Below are positions 15,750-24,974 of a stretch of 43,835 bases of DNA, in pieces. Every line of letters starts with the position of its first letter. Position 1 is the first letter of the stretch. The translations under genes were made by a program, and so were the position numbers. This stretch comes from SIG578 sp045655125 (GTDB lineage: Bacteria; Bacillota; Clostridia; Oscillospirales; Ruminococcaceae), in NCBI GenBank assembly GCA_045655125.1, contig JAZOOR010000009.1, positions 1 through 43,835 of the forward strand. Direction: 5' to 3'. The notes beneath the pieces are model-generated. The model was given only the letters and a program-made list of their open reading frames with translations, ran no database searches and had not been told where the DNA came from.

Positions 15750-15833
15750 GACCTAAAATATATTGGTCGGAAAAGATTTTGTTTTAATACAAAAATATTA
15801 ATAAAATTAGCGGATTTAGGGGGTGAAAATATG

Positions 15834-15862
15834 TAGACAGAGAGAATGTTTTGTGCTATAAT
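15834..15862 (+). promoter_or_regulatory. promoter of the ruvC-led gene run
   Basis: TAGACA (15834-15839, 5 of 6 matches to TTGACA) and TATAAT (15857-15862) with a 17-base spacer and TG at the extended -10 position. The start of ruvC is 60 bases downstream. No SOS (LexA) box of the GAAC-N4-GTTC kind is seen around it. Confidence 0.85.
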
Positions 15863-15922
15863 ATAGGTTGAATTAAAATCGGGAAATTGTACCCATTTCT
15901 AAGGCAAAGGGAGGGAAAGTGT

Positions 15923-16429
15923 GTGCTTGTTTTAGGCATTGACCCAGGGTATGCGATAGTCGGCTGGGGACTTATTGATTTCACACACGGAAGACTCACT
16001 CCGCTTGCCTTTGGAGCTATTACAACTCAGGCGGGAGAGCCGTTTGCTGAGCGCCTTTTAAAAATCAGCGAGAAAACAGCGGCAATATTAGATAAATATA
16101 AGCCGCAGGCAGTTTCGGTTGAAAAGCTTTACTTTGCAAGCAACACCACTACCGCCATAGATGTTGCACAGGCTCGCGGAGTTATAATAACAGAGGCGGC
16201 AAGGCGGCATATAGATATTTTTGAGTATACTCCTATGCAGGTAAAGCAGGCGGTTGTAGGGTATGGACTTGCCGAGAAAAAACAGGTTATGGAAATGACA
16301 AGGCAGCTACTTAGGCTAAAAGAGGTTCCAAAGCCCGATGACACTGCCGATGCGCTGGCTGTTGCCATATGTCACGCGCATAGCTTCCATTCGCAGAGCT
16401 ACGAGCTTTTAAATAAACTCAAAAAATAA
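15923..16429 (+). CDS. ruvC: Holliday junction resolvase RuvC
   Basis: 168 residues from the GTG at 15923, chosen because GGGAGGGAAAG lies directly before it and the protein then begins at the conserved VLGIDPG strand; a TTG start at 15887 would add 12 unconserved residues. The acidic active-site residues are visible: the Asp in GIDPG, the Glu in SVEKLYF, and the Asp pair in PDDTADALA. RuvC cuts Holliday junctions moved by RuvAB. It leads the ruvCAB cluster, with 12 bases to ruvA. The length is normal. Confidence 0.95.
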   Translation: MLVLGIDPGYAIVGWGLIDFTHGRLTPLAFGAITTQAGEPFAERLLKISEKTAAILDKYKPQAVSVEKLYFASNTTTAIDVAQARGVIITEAARRHIDIFEYTPMQVKQAVVGYGLAEKKQVMEMTRQLLRLKEVPKPDDTADALAVAICHAHSFHSQSYELLNKLKK

Positions 16430-16441
16430 GGAGAAATCCCT

Positions 16442-17053
16442 ATGATTTACAGTTTAACGGGCAGACTTATCCATAAAGAAAACGGTACTATAGTTATAGA
16501 GTGTGCAGGTGTGGGCTATAGCTGTCAGGTCACCAATCAGACTATATCGCGCCTATCGGGTGACCCCGTAACGCTTTTTACCTATATGCACATAACCGAA
16601 AATTCATTAGACCTTTTCGGTTTTGCCTCGCGCGATGAGTTAGATGCTTTTAAGATGCTCATTTCTGTTTCGGGAGTAGGCCCCAAGGCAGCGCTTGCAA
16701 TTCTTTCAGAATTTGCACCCGACAGGCTTATGTTGTTTATCGCCTCGGGCGATGCAAAAATGATAACAAAGGCACAAGGAGTAGGTCCTAAGCTCGCACA
16801 GAGAATTGTCTTGGAGCTTAAGGATAAAGCTTCAAAAATGCTGCCCAGCGGAGTTATTTCCGCTCCCGACAATATTTTTGATAGCCGCACTGAGCGAGCG
16901 GTGGGAGCTGATAATCTTTCCGAGGCAATTAGTGCGCTTGTCACTCTGGGGTATAACCGCAGCGAAGCGCTTTCGGCGCTTTCGAGTGTTGATGCGTCGC
17001 TTAGCAGTGATGATATGATACGGCTTGCACTTCGTAAGCTTGCTAAAATGTAA
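16442..17053 (+). CDS. ruvA: Holliday junction DNA helicase subunit RuvA
   Basis: 203 residues, typical for RuvA. It starts with the OB-fold domain (MIYSLTGRL) and has two helix-hairpin-helix motifs, GVGPKAALAIL near residue 80 and GVGPKLAQRI near 115, then a C-terminal domain III (NLSEAISALVTLGY) that contacts RuvB. AAGGAG precedes the ATG. RuvA binds the four-way junction as a tetramer and loads RuvB. Confidence 0.96.
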   Translation: MIYSLTGRLIHKENGTIVIECAGVGYSCQVTNQTISRLSGDPVTLFTYMHITENSLDLFGFASRDELDAFKMLISVSGVGPKAALAILSEFAPDRLMLFIASGDAKMITKAQGVGPKLAQRIVLELKDKASKMLPSGVISAPDNIFDSRTERAVGADNLSEAISALVTLGYNRSEALSALSSVDASLSSDDMIRLALRKLAKM

Positions 17054-17072
17054 TTGAGAGGGGGAGCAGAAA

Positions 17073-18119
17073 GTGCCTGTAGAGGATTACGAGACAAGAC
17101 TTGATGACAGAATTATAATGCCTGAATATAACTCTATGGATAGTGAAACAGAGGTGTCTCTCCGCCCTAAGACCCTGGGCGAGTACATAGGTCAGCAAAA
17201 AGCCAAGGAAAACCTAAAGATTTATATAGACGCGGCTCGGGGAAGAAGGGAGTCCCTTGACCATGTGCTTCTCTATGGCCCGCCGGGACTTGGAAAGACC
17301 ACCCTTGCAGGAATTGTTGCAAATGAGATGAATGTAAATATTCGGGTAACAAGCGGACCTGCCATAGAAAAACCGGGAGACCTTGCCGCTCTGCTCACAG
17401 GTCTTGATGAGGGAGATATTCTTTTTATTGATGAAATTCACAGACTTTCAAGAGCGGTTGAGGAGATTTTATATCCCGCTATGGAGGACTATGCTCTGGA
17501 TATTATAATCGGAAAGGGTCCTTCGGCGCGTTCAATCCGCCTTGACCTTAAAAAGTTCACACTTATAGGGGCTACAACCAGAGCAGGTCAGCTTTCGGCA
17601 CCGCTGCGTGATAGGTTTGGAGTTATTCTGCGCCTTGAAATGTATACACCTGAGGAGCTTTGCGAGATTATTCGCCGCTCTGCACACCTTTTGGAAATTG
17701 ACTGCGAAGAGGACGGAGCGCTGGAGATTGCCCGCCGCTCACGCGGCACACCGCGTATTGCAAACCGCCTACTTAAGAGAGTGCGTGACTTTGCGCAGAT
17801 AATCGGTGACGGACAAATAACCCGTTCTCTTGCAGATAGCGCTCTATTAAGGCTCGAAATCGACCATATGGGGCTTGATAACATTGACAGAAGAATGCTC
17901 GAAACCATAATCAAGGGTTACAACGGCGGACCTGTCGGATTAGAAACCCTTGCCGCCGCAATCGGCGAGGAAACCGTTACTCTTGAAGATGTTTATGAAC
18001 CTTATCTTATGCAGATAGGCTTTTTAAGCCGCACACCGCGGGGAAGATGCGCCACAGCTCTTGCATATGAGCATTTAGGACTTATGCCCAGCAGCAACGA
18101 TGCGCAGATTTCATTTTAA
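17073..18119 (+). CDS. ruvB: Holliday junction branch migration ATPase RuvB
   Basis: 348 residues from a GTG start with GAGGGGGAG upstream. It shows Walker A GPPGLGKTT near residue 65, Walker B with DEIHRL, sensor 1 GATTRAGQLSAPLRDRF, and the C-terminal winged helix ending GRCATALAYEHLGL. The N-terminal RPKTLGEYIGQ is the standard RuvB beginning. RuvB is the hexameric motor that drives branch migration with RuvA. It completes ruvCAB; 19 bases separate it from ruvA. Confidence 0.97.
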   Translation: MPVEDYETRLDDRIIMPEYNSMDSETEVSLRPKTLGEYIGQQKAKENLKIYIDAARGRRESLDHVLLYGPPGLGKTTLAGIVANEMNVNIRVTSGPAIEKPGDLAALLTGLDEGDILFIDEIHRLSRAVEEILYPAMEDYALDIIIGKGPSARSIRLDLKKFTLIGATTRAGQLSAPLRDRFGVILRLEMYTPEELCEIIRRSAHLLEIDCEEDGALEIARRSRGTPRIANRLLKRVRDFAQIIGDGQITRSLADSALLRLEIDHMGLDNIDRRMLETIIKGYNGGPVGLETLAAAIGEETVTLEDVYEPYLMQIGFLSRTPRGRCATALAYEHLGLMPSSNDAQISF

Positions 18120-18134
18120 AAATCAGGAGAAATT

Positions 18135-18998
18135 ATGAGATACAGCACGCAGTTTTCAGAATACAGATTACTTGATACATCATGCGGGGAGCGCCTTGAG
18201 CGCTGGGGAGATGTAACGCTTATAAGACCCGACCCGCAGATAATATGGAAAACCCCAAAGGGAGACGAGTGGGACAGCGCAGATGCCCGATATATCCGCT
18301 CCAATAAAGGCGGCGGACATTGGGAGATTTTTAATAAGACCGCTGAGAGCTGGAATGTTCGCTTTGGTGATATTACTATGCTTGTGCGCCCCACCGGATT
18401 TAAGCACACAGGTGTTTTCCCCGAACAGTCTGTAAACTGGCAGTTCTTCGATGAGATAATAAAGGGTGCAGACAGAGAAGTTTCGGTTTTGAATCTCTTT
18501 GCCTATACAGGCGGTGCAACCTTGGCTTGCGCCAAGGCAGGAGCGTCGGTGTGCCACGTTGATGCCTCAAAGGGTATGGTTTCGTGGGCAAGAGAAAATG
18601 CCGCGATTTCAGGGCTTGCAGATAAGCCTATCCGCTGGATAGTTGATGACTGTAAAAAGTTTGTTGAGCGCGAAATTCGCCGCGGCAGAAGATATGATGC
18701 CGTTATTATGGACCCACCGTCATATGGCAGAGGCCCGTCGGGCGAGGTATGGCAGCTTGAAGACCAGATTTATGATTTGGTAGAGCTTTGTGCAGGAGTG
18801 CTCAGTGATAATCCTCTTTTCTTTGTGATAAATTCATACACGGCGGGGTTAACCCCTTCGGTTATGAAATATGTTCTCAGCCAGACGGTTGCAAAGGACA
18901 GAGGCGGAGAGCTTTCTGCCGATGAGATAGGACTTATGGTTGAAAAAACAGGTCAGTGTCTGCCCTGCGGAAGCACTGCAATATGGCAGCGAAAATAA
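18135..18998 (+). CDS. class I SAM-dependent methyltransferase (RlmI/COG1092-like)
   Basis: 287 residues. It carries the SAM-binding motif VLNLFAYTGGAT near residue 118, an acidic residue in HVDASKGMV, and the catalytic-type MDPPSYGRG near residue 193, all as in 23S rRNA cytosine methyltransferases of the RlmI group. The PUA domain at the N-terminus of RlmI is absent and the protein is about 100 residues shorter, so it belongs to the short form common in Bacillota. An RNA substrate is likely but the exact nucleotide is not known. It sits 15 bases after ruvB and 15 before ecfA1, within the long gene run. Confidence 0.85.
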   Translation: MRYSTQFSEYRLLDTSCGERLERWGDVTLIRPDPQIIWKTPKGDEWDSADARYIRSNKGGGHWEIFNKTAESWNVRFGDITMLVRPTGFKHTGVFPEQSVNWQFFDEIIKGADREVSVLNLFAYTGGATLACAKAGASVCHVDASKGMVSWARENAAISGLADKPIRWIVDDCKKFVEREIRRGRRYDAVIMDPPSYGRGPSGEVWQLEDQIYDLVELCAGVLSDNPLFFVINSYTAGLTPSVMKYVLSQTVAKDRGGELSADEIGLMVEKTGQCLPCGSTAIWQRK

Positions 18999-19013
18999 GA
19001 GAAGGAATAGAAA

Positions 19014-19859
19014 ATGGCTAATGCATTTATAAGCTGTGAGAATGTGTCCTACATTTATGGTGAGGGCGAGGAAACAGTTGTTGCGCTTAAAAATTTGAAT
19101 CTGATATTTAATGAGGGTGAGTTTGTCGCAGTGCTGGGGCATAATGGCAGCGGAAAATCCACCCTTGCCAAGCACCTTAATGGTATACTGCTCCCAAGCG
19201 AAGGCGATGTTATTGTTGACGGCATTAACACCCGCGACGAAGAGAGGCTCTTTGAGCTTCGCAGCCGAGTCGGAATGGTGTTTCAAAATCCCGACAACCA
19301 GATAGTTGCCACCATTGTTGAAGAGGATGTCGCCTTTGCGCTTGAAAACTTAGGTGTGGAGCCGAGTGAAATCCGCCGCAGAGTTGACGAGGCGCTAAAG
19401 AATGTCGGAATGTATAAATACCGCCACCATCAGCCCCATAAGCTTTCGGGCGGACAGAAACAGAGGGTAGCTATTGCAGGAGTTTTAGCTATGCAGCCAA
19501 AATGCATAGTGCTCGACGAGCCGACCGCAATGCTCGATCCTAAGGGTAGAGAGCAGGTTATGGAAACTGTTGTGCGACTTGCTAAAGAAGAGGGTATTAC
19601 TGTTATACTAATTACTCATTTTATGGAAGAGGCAGCGCTTGCCGACAGAGTTGTTGTAATGAATGACGGCGAGCTCCTTTTGGATGGAGTACCAAGAGAG
19701 GTGTTTTCCGAAAGGGAAAAGCTTAAGAGTGTCGGACTTTCCACTCCTGCGGTAACAGAGCTATGCGCTCAGCTTGCACTCTCGGGCATTGAGATTGCTC
19801 CCGACATAATAAGCGAGCAGGAGTGCATAGAAAAACTGCGCGAAATACTGTCAAAATAG
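19014..19859 (+). CDS. ecfA1: energy-coupling factor transporter ATPase EcfA1
   Basis: 281 residues. Walker A GHNGSGKST near 43, Q-loop FQNPDNQ (typical of ECF ATPases), signature LSGGQKQRV near 147 and Walker B VLDEPTAMLDP. It powers uptake of vitamins or metals together with EcfA2, the membrane scaffold EcfT and interchangeable S components. Paired with the next two genes in the standard order ecfA1-ecfA2-ecfT. No S-component gene lies in the window, as expected for a shared (group II) module. Confidence 0.94.
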   Translation: MANAFISCENVSYIYGEGEETVVALKNLNLIFNEGEFVAVLGHNGSGKSTLAKHLNGILLPSEGDVIVDGINTRDEERLFELRSRVGMVFQNPDNQIVATIVEEDVAFALENLGVEPSEIRRRVDEALKNVGMYKYRHHQPHKLSGGQKQRVAIAGVLAMQPKCIVLDEPTAMLDPKGREQVMETVVRLAKEEGITVILITHFMEEAALADRVVVMNDGELLLDGVPREVFSEREKLKSVGLSTPAVTELCAQLALSGIEIAPDIISEQECIEKLREILSK

Positions 19860-19882
19860 GTTTTTAAGGTTGGAGGAAAATA

Positions 19883-20752
19883 ATGTCCATCATTAAGGTA
19901 AGTGATTTGACATATTGCTACGGTAGGGGCACACCTTTTGAAAAGGTTGCTCTTGATAAGGTTAGCTTTAATATAGAAAAAGGCGAGTTTGTTGCAATCA
20001 TCGGACACACAGGAAGCGGCAAGTCCACTCTCGTTTCGCATCTTAACGGACTTATCACCCCTGAGAGCGGCAGTGTTTATTTAGACGGCGAGGATATTTT
20101 TGCAAAGGGCTACAACCTGCGCGCCGCTCGCTTCAAGGTGGGACTTGTGTTTCAGTACCCCGAGTATCAGCTTTTTGAGGAAACTGTTTACAGGGATATT
20201 GCTTTCGGCCCTAAAAATATGGGCCTTTCTGATGAAGAGATAAAGGGACGGGTAATTGAGGCGGCAAAGGCACTCGAAATCCGCCCTGAGCTGCTTAAAA
20301 AATCCCCGTTTGAGCTTTCGGGGGGACAAAAAAGGCGAGTTGCTATCGCGGGAGTTATCGCTATGCGCCCCGAGGTGCTTGTGCTCGATGAGCCTGCCGC
20401 AGGGCTTGACCCGAGAGGCAGAGACAGGGTAATGCGCCTTATTGATGATTATAGAAGAAACACAGGCAGCACTGTTATCATAGTTTCACACTCAATGGAA
20501 ACTGCGGCAAAATATGCCGATAGAGTTGTTGTTTTAAATGAGGGAAAGCTGTTTTTCGAGGGAAAGCCCGATGACCTTTTCAGGAAAACACAGGAGCTTT
20601 CCGAAATCGGACTGAGCGTGCCGCCCATAACAAGAATTTTTCACAAGCTTATTTCCGAAGGATTTGACCTTCCCGATAATGTCTACACCGCACAGAGAGC
20701 GGCAGAGATTATCTGTGAAAAATGCGGGAAAGGGGGCAGCAGCTTATGCTAG
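19883..20752 (+). CDS. ecfA2: energy-coupling factor transporter ATPase EcfA2
   Basis: 289 residues. Walker A GHTGSGKST near 47, Q-loop region FQYPEYQLFEET (the EcfA2 type), signature LSGGQKRRV, and Walker B VLDEPAAGLDP, the variant typical of EcfA2. TTGGAGGAAAAT precedes the ATG. It overlaps ecfT by seven bases (ATGCTAG). Forms the ATPase heterodimer with EcfA1. Confidence 0.94.
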   Translation: MSIIKVSDLTYCYGRGTPFEKVALDKVSFNIEKGEFVAIIGHTGSGKSTLVSHLNGLITPESGSVYLDGEDIFAKGYNLRAARFKVGLVFQYPEYQLFEETVYRDIAFGPKNMGLSDEEIKGRVIEAAKALEIRPELLKKSPFELSGGQKRRVAIAGVIAMRPEVLVLDEPAAGLDPRGRDRVMRLIDDYRRNTGSTVIIVSHSMETAAKYADRVVVLNEGKLFFEGKPDDLFRKTQELSEIGLSVPPITRIFHKLISEGFDLPDNVYTAQRAAEIICEKCGKGGSSLC

Positions 20753-21561
20753 GCGATATAACTATCGGACAAATGTACCCCTCAAACTCAGTAGTTCATA
20801 GGCTTGACCCGCGCTTTAAGCTGGTTTTCACGGTCGTTTTTGTTGTAATGCTGTTTTGCGCAAATACTCTTTTGGCAATGCTTGTTAATATCGCATTTGT
20901 GCTTATAACCTATGCGATTTCAAAAATTCCGTTTAAGATGCTTGCAAAAACAGTAAAGCCAATAGTCCCCATAGTCTTGTTTATGACGGTTTTTAACCTG
21001 CTTTTCTATCAGGGAGAAACTCTGCTACTCGAGTTCTGGATAATAAAAATTTCCCGAGAGGGAGCGGTAATGGCGCTGTTTATGATTTTCCGCATAGTTT
21101 TGATTATTGCGGGAACCGCCATTTTAACCTACACAACCTCGTCAATCGAGCTTACCGACGGTATAGAGAGCCTTTTCTCACCGCTTAAGGCTGTTAAGGT
21201 TCCCGTACATGAGCTTGCTATGATGATGACCATTGCTCTTCGCTTTATCCCCACACTTATTGAGGAAACCCAGAAAATTATGTCGGCTCAAAAGGCGCGA
21301 GGAGCAGATTTTGAAAGCGGAAACCTCTTGGCTCGCGCAAAGGCGCTTATGCCCATTTTAATTCCGCTCTTCATTTCAGCCATAAAGCGCGCAGGTGACC
21401 TTGCAATAGCAATGGAGAGCCGCTGCTACCACAATGGTATCGGCAGAACAAGATTAAAGCAGCTTAAAGCAGGCGCAAGAGATTATGTCGCACTGGCTGT
21501 TATGCTGCTGATTTTAGCCTTAGTTTTACTACTCAGATTTGCAGGAGATAAACTTATATAA
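20746..21561 (+). CDS. ecfT: energy-coupling factor transmembrane protein EcfT
   Basis: 271 residues from the ATG at 20746; AAGGGGG lies upstream and the start overlaps the ecfA2 stop codon. It begins with the conserved GQMYPSNSVVHRLDPRFKL-like stretch. There are about five to six membrane spans, and the two cytoplasmic coupling motifs are visible as QKARGADFE and ESRCYHNG, where EcfT contacts the ATPases. An in-frame start at 20722 lies within ecfA2 and is not needed. Confidence 0.93.
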   Translation: MLGDITIGQMYPSNSVVHRLDPRFKLVFTVVFVVMLFCANTLLAMLVNIAFVLITYAISKIPFKMLAKTVKPIVPIVLFMTVFNLLFYQGETLLLEFWIIKISREGAVMALFMIFRIVLIIAGTAILTYTTSSIELTDGIESLFSPLKAVKVPVHELAMMMTIALRFIPTLIEETQKIMSAQKARGADFESGNLLARAKALMPILIPLFISAIKRAGDLAIAMESRCYHNGIGRTRLKQLKAGARDYVALAVMLLILALVLLLRFAGDKLI

Positions 21562-21579
21562 AAAGGAGATGAAAGCCGC

Positions 21580-22371
21580 ATGAGCGAGAGAACACTTGCA
21601 GTAAAAATCCGCTTTTTAGGATTTGCCTATCACGGCTTTCAGCGCCAGCAAAATGCTCTGACGGTGCAGGAGGTTATCGAAAATGCACTTTCAGAGATTT
21701 TAGGGCAGCAAACTGTTATATTTGGATGCAGCCGCACTGATACAGGTGTCTCGGCGGCAGAGTATGTATTTCATTTTAAAACCGAAAACAGCATAACAAC
21801 CGAAAAACTAAAGGGCGCTCTCAATCACTATCTGCCTGATGATATCGCAGTTTTTAAGGTGGCAGAAGCAGAGAGCGACTTTCACGCACGATACAACACA
21901 AGTGAAAAAGAATATCAATATATAATAAGAAACACTCGCCAAAAGGACCCCTTTTGCGAGGGCAGAGCCTTCAGGTACGGCATTTGCAGACTTGATGAGG
22001 AGAAATTAGACCGCGCGGCAAAGGCTTTTTTGGGAAAACACGATTTTTCGGCATTCTGTTCGTCGAGTGACGGAGCCAAGAGCCATGTGCGCACAGTCAC
22101 CTTTGCTGAGGTTAAAAGACGCGGTGATGACGTTGTATTTACCTTCAGAGCAGATGGGTTTCTCTACAATATGGTTCGCATAATGGTGGGAACTCTGCTT
22201 TGGATAAATGAGGGGAAAATCTCCGCTCAAAGTATTCCTGAGATTATAGAAAGCCGAAATCGTAGCAGAGCGGGCGCAACCGCTTCTGCTTGCGGATTAT
22301 ATCTTAACCGTGTAATTTACGAAAAAGACCCGTTTGAAAATGGAGAGGAGGTAAAGCTTTGGCAGAAATAA
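21580..22371 (+). CDS. truA: tRNA pseudouridine synthase TruA
   Basis: 263 residues. The catalytic Asp is D54 in GCSRTDTGVSA; the YHGFQRQ stretch near residue 20 and FLYNMVRIMVGTLL in the second half are TruA hallmarks. It makes pseudouridine at tRNA positions 38-40. AAAGGAGATG precedes the ATG. ecfA1-ecfA2-ecfT-truA is the usual order in Bacillota, but here it is not joined to rplQ and the ribosomal protein genes. Its end overlaps the next gene by 13 bases. Confidence 0.95.
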   Translation: MSERTLAVKIRFLGFAYHGFQRQQNALTVQEVIENALSEILGQQTVIFGCSRTDTGVSAAEYVFHFKTENSITTEKLKGALNHYLPDDIAVFKVAEAESDFHARYNTSEKEYQYIIRNTRQKDPFCEGRAFRYGICRLDEEKLDRAAKAFLGKHDFSAFCSSSDGAKSHVRTVTFAEVKRRGDDVVFTFRADGFLYNMVRIMVGTLLWINEGKISAQSIPEIIESRNRSRAGATASACGLYLNRVIYEKDPFENGEEVKLWQK

Positions 22372-23519
22372 AGGATATCCGCGAGTCTATGAGAAGGAAA
22401 AAACGCGCTAAAACTGTCAGGAGAATATCACTTTTAGTGATTTTGCTATCACTTGCGGTTATAGTATTTATAAACAGGGATTCGCTAACTCCCGATGCAA
22501 TTTCAAATTGGCTGTCCGGTTCAATAAATGCAGGCGGCGAGGAGGAGGGCTTCCCTATAAAGCTTCCCTCGGGTGACACCATAGCGCTTGACAATGTCGG
22601 CGGAAACATAGTACTTACCAATCAGACCAATCTGTACTTCTACTCTCCGCGTGGCAGAGAAATAAGAAGCGTTCAGCATGCAAAGAAGAATATTCAGTCC
22701 AAGATAAACGGGGATAATGTTCTTGTTTATTCTGTGGGAGGAAATGTTGTTTCGGTTGAAACACAGACAAAGACTGCCGCAACGCTCGAAACTGATAACG
22801 CAGTTATTACGGGCGCTATCTCAAAAAACGGAAAATTTGTTATTGCAACAGAGTCAGATGTCTACACCTCAGAACTTAAGGTGTATGATAAAAATGCAAA
22901 TGCGGTATTTAAGTGGACTCCATCGGTGGGAGTTATCTCGTCTGTCGCACTTTCAGAGGATGGAAGCCGCGTTGTTGCCGCCACAGTGTATACACAGGGC
23001 GGAAAAATAATGTCGGGCATATACTATTTCTCAACAAGCAAGTCAGAGGCGCTGTTTTCATATCAGCTTGAAAACGAGATCGTGCTTTCGCTCTCCTGCG
23101 ATAAAAGTAAGGTTACAGTAGTTACCGACGCGCAGCTTCTGGAGCTTTCTTCAGATGGAGAAAAAAAAGGCAGTTTTGCCTTTGAGGAAAAAAGACTTAT
23201 CGGCACTGCACAGTGCAGCCGCGGACTTGCGATGGTGTTTCACGATGTAAATGACCCCAGCCTCAGCGTTCTCTGTGTCGTTGGGAAAGAGGGAGAGCTT
23301 AAAGCGCAGGCGGCGGTTTCCGGTTTGGTTGTGGACATAGCCTGCAGCGGAGATAATATTTATTTACTTACTGAAACTGACCTACTTTTGTACGATGCTT
23401 CAACCGCCGTAAGACGCGCAGACTACAGTATAGCCGATGACGGCGTAGGTGTTTGCGCAAACTCGGCAGGAGTATATGTTATTACAGCCGCATCAGAAAT
23501 ACTGCGTCCTAATATGTGA
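22359..23519 (+). CDS. DUF5711 family protein, membrane anchored
   Basis: 386 residues from a TTG start at 22359, inside the end of truA, supported by GGAGAGGAGG seven bases upstream. A basic cytoplasmic N-terminus (MRRKKRAKTVRR) is followed by one transmembrane segment near residues 24-42. The outer part of about 330 residues has repeated short beta-rich units with a recurring pattern of V-S-L followed by Asp-Gly or Asn-Gly turns, suggesting a beta-propeller-like fold. This agrees with DUF5711. The function is unknown. It is followed by cvpA after 22 bases, which hints at an envelope role. Confidence 0.78.
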   Translation: MAEIKDIRESMRRKKRAKTVRRISLLVILLSLAVIVFINRDSLTPDAISNWLSGSINAGGEEEGFPIKLPSGDTIALDNVGGNIVLTNQTNLYFYSPRGREIRSVQHAKKNIQSKINGDNVLVYSVGGNVVSVETQTKTAATLETDNAVITGAISKNGKFVIATESDVYTSELKVYDKNANAVFKWTPSVGVISSVALSEDGSRVVAATVYTQGGKIMSGIYYFSTSKSEALFSYQLENEIVLSLSCDKSKVTVVTDAQLLELSSDGEKKGSFAFEEKRLIGTAQCSRGLAMVFHDVNDPSLSVLCVVGKEGELKAQAAVSGLVVDIACSGDNIYLLTETDLLLYDASTAVRRADYSIADDGVGVCANSAGVYVITAASEILRPNM

Positions 23520-23541
23520 TAAATTTTGAGAGGTGCTTTTT

Positions 23542-24309
23542 ATGAACTGGGTAATAGGAATTATATTAGACCTTATTTTAGTTGCAATCTTCCTTCTTTC
23601 TTTCCGAAAGGGAAGCAAGGATGGCTTTGCCAAAACGGTAGTAGGCTTTCTCGGAGTATTCATCGCGCTTGTGCTTGCGGGAGTGCTTTGTAAGCCTGTC
23701 GCAAATCTTGCCTATACAAGCTTTGTGCAAAAGCCTGTAGAGTCCACCATTGAGAATACTATTACAAACTACACCGATGGAATTAAGGAGTCTGCGCTGT
23801 CAGGTCAGCAGATGCTTGAGGCTGTAGATAAAGCGCTCGAGGATGCTCCTAAATTTTTAAAGAACACTCTGGGGCTTGAGAAAAAAAGGCAGGAGCTTTC
23901 GGATAAGATTGAAGAGGTTTACACCGCGGATGTCGGCGCATTTGCGCGAAGCATCACCGAAGAGGTTGTAAAGCCGCCGGTGATTTCGGTGGTATCCGCG
24001 ATAGTATTTGTAGTTTTGTTTTTAATCCTTTATCTTATATGCACTCTGGTTTCAAAATCTCTAAAGCTCGTAAACAAAATTCCTCTGCTCGGTTCCTTAA
24101 ATTCGCTGCTGGGCGGCATAATAGGCGCGGTAAAGGGAATTATTGTTGTTATAATTCTTAATTGGCTGCTTGTAGCGTTCATCGGTGACAGCGGAACCCT
24201 TTTCGGTGTCGTAACACCTGAAACTATACAGTCCTCGCTTGTTATGAAAAATTTAGCTATCGTAAATCCTTTAAATGCGATTTTAGATAGCGTTATGTTA
24301 TCAAAATAG
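23542..24309 (+). CDS. CvpA family membrane protein
   Basis: 255 residues from the ATG at 23542, with GAGAGG about eight bases before it; a GTG at 23533 overlaps the ribosome binding site and is less likely. The N-terminal half has two membrane spans (about 3-20 and 31-50) and KGSKDGFAKTVVGFLG between them, as in CvpA (colicin V production protein homologues). A soluble stretch is followed by two further spans near 150-170 and 195-215. CvpA members are widespread and act in the cell envelope in a still unclear way. Confidence 0.8.
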   Translation: MNWVIGIILDLILVAIFLLSFRKGSKDGFAKTVVGFLGVFIALVLAGVLCKPVANLAYTSFVQKPVESTIENTITNYTDGIKESALSGQQMLEAVDKALEDAPKFLKNTLGLEKKRQELSDKIEEVYTADVGAFARSITEEVVKPPVISVVSAIVFVVLFLILYLICTLVSKSLKLVNKIPLLGSLNSLLGGIIGAVKGIIVVIILNWLLVAFIGDSGTLFGVVTPETIQSSLVMKNLAIVNPLNAILDSVMLSK

Positions 24310-24350
24310 CCCTAACCTTTAAGCTAAAAACAAAGGAAGCGGACATAGAA

Positions 24351-24941
24351 ATGGAAAACAAACAGATTAAAAATTTAAACATCCCTAACCTGCTGTCTAT
24401 TTTCAGAATTTTACTCATACCTGTATTCATAGTATTCTATATGATGGCAGACAGCACTAACAGGATATATTATGCCTATGCGGCATCGGCACTTGTAATT
24501 TCGGGACTTTCCGACCTGTTTGACGGAGTAATTGCACGCAAATACAATCAGATTACCGATCTTGGAAAAATCCTCGACCCCCTTGCCGATAAGCTTACTC
24601 AGGTAGCGGTTGTTATCTGTATTGCAATAAAGATGCAGAGCGCAACTCTTGCGGCGGCGCTGATGTTCTTTGTGGTCAAGGAATTTTTAATGCTTGTGGG
24701 CGGATTTCTTATCCTGCGCCGCAACATTACAATTCAAGGCTCAAAATGGTATGGCAAGGTGGCAACGGCAGTGTTTTATGTTGTTATGGCGGCACTCTCA
24801 CTGTTTGATGGTATATCAACAGAAACCGCGCTTGTAATGGTTCTTGTTGCGGCACTGTTTATGCTGTTTGCATTTTTGCAGTATATCCGTGAATTTAAGA
24901 AGATTATGCAGAAAAATAAAAAGCCGCAAAAACAAATATAA
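24351..24941 (+). CDS. pgsA: CDP-alcohol phosphatidyltransferase (PgsA-like, first copy)
   Basis: 196 residues. It has the CDP-alcohol phosphotransferase signature D-G-x2-A-R-x8-G-x3-D-x3-D, seen as DGVIARKYNQ then GKILDPLAD. About five to six membrane spans are present, as in phosphatidylglycerophosphate synthase. A second member lies at 35721 next to rimO; the two are diverged. One is probably the true PgsA and the other may use a different alcohol, for example for cardiolipin or glycolipid synthesis. Because the rimO-linked copy has the usual context, I am less sure of the symbol here. Confidence 0.8.
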   Translation: MENKQIKNLNIPNLLSIFRILLIPVFIVFYMMADSTNRIYYAYAASALVISGLSDLFDGVIARKYNQITDLGKILDPLADKLTQVAVVICIAIKMQSATLAAALMFFVVKEFLMLVGGFLILRRNITIQGSKWYGKVATAVFYVVMAALSLFDGISTETALVMVLVAALFMLFAFLQYIREFKKIMQKNKKPQKQI

Positions 24942-24974
24942 TATAGCAAACACACTCAAAGGAGAAACTACTCT

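Noticed and set aside
15750..15768. GACC and GGTC arms in the AT-rich gap upstream of ruvC
   Set aside because: Four-base arms are too short to call an operator.
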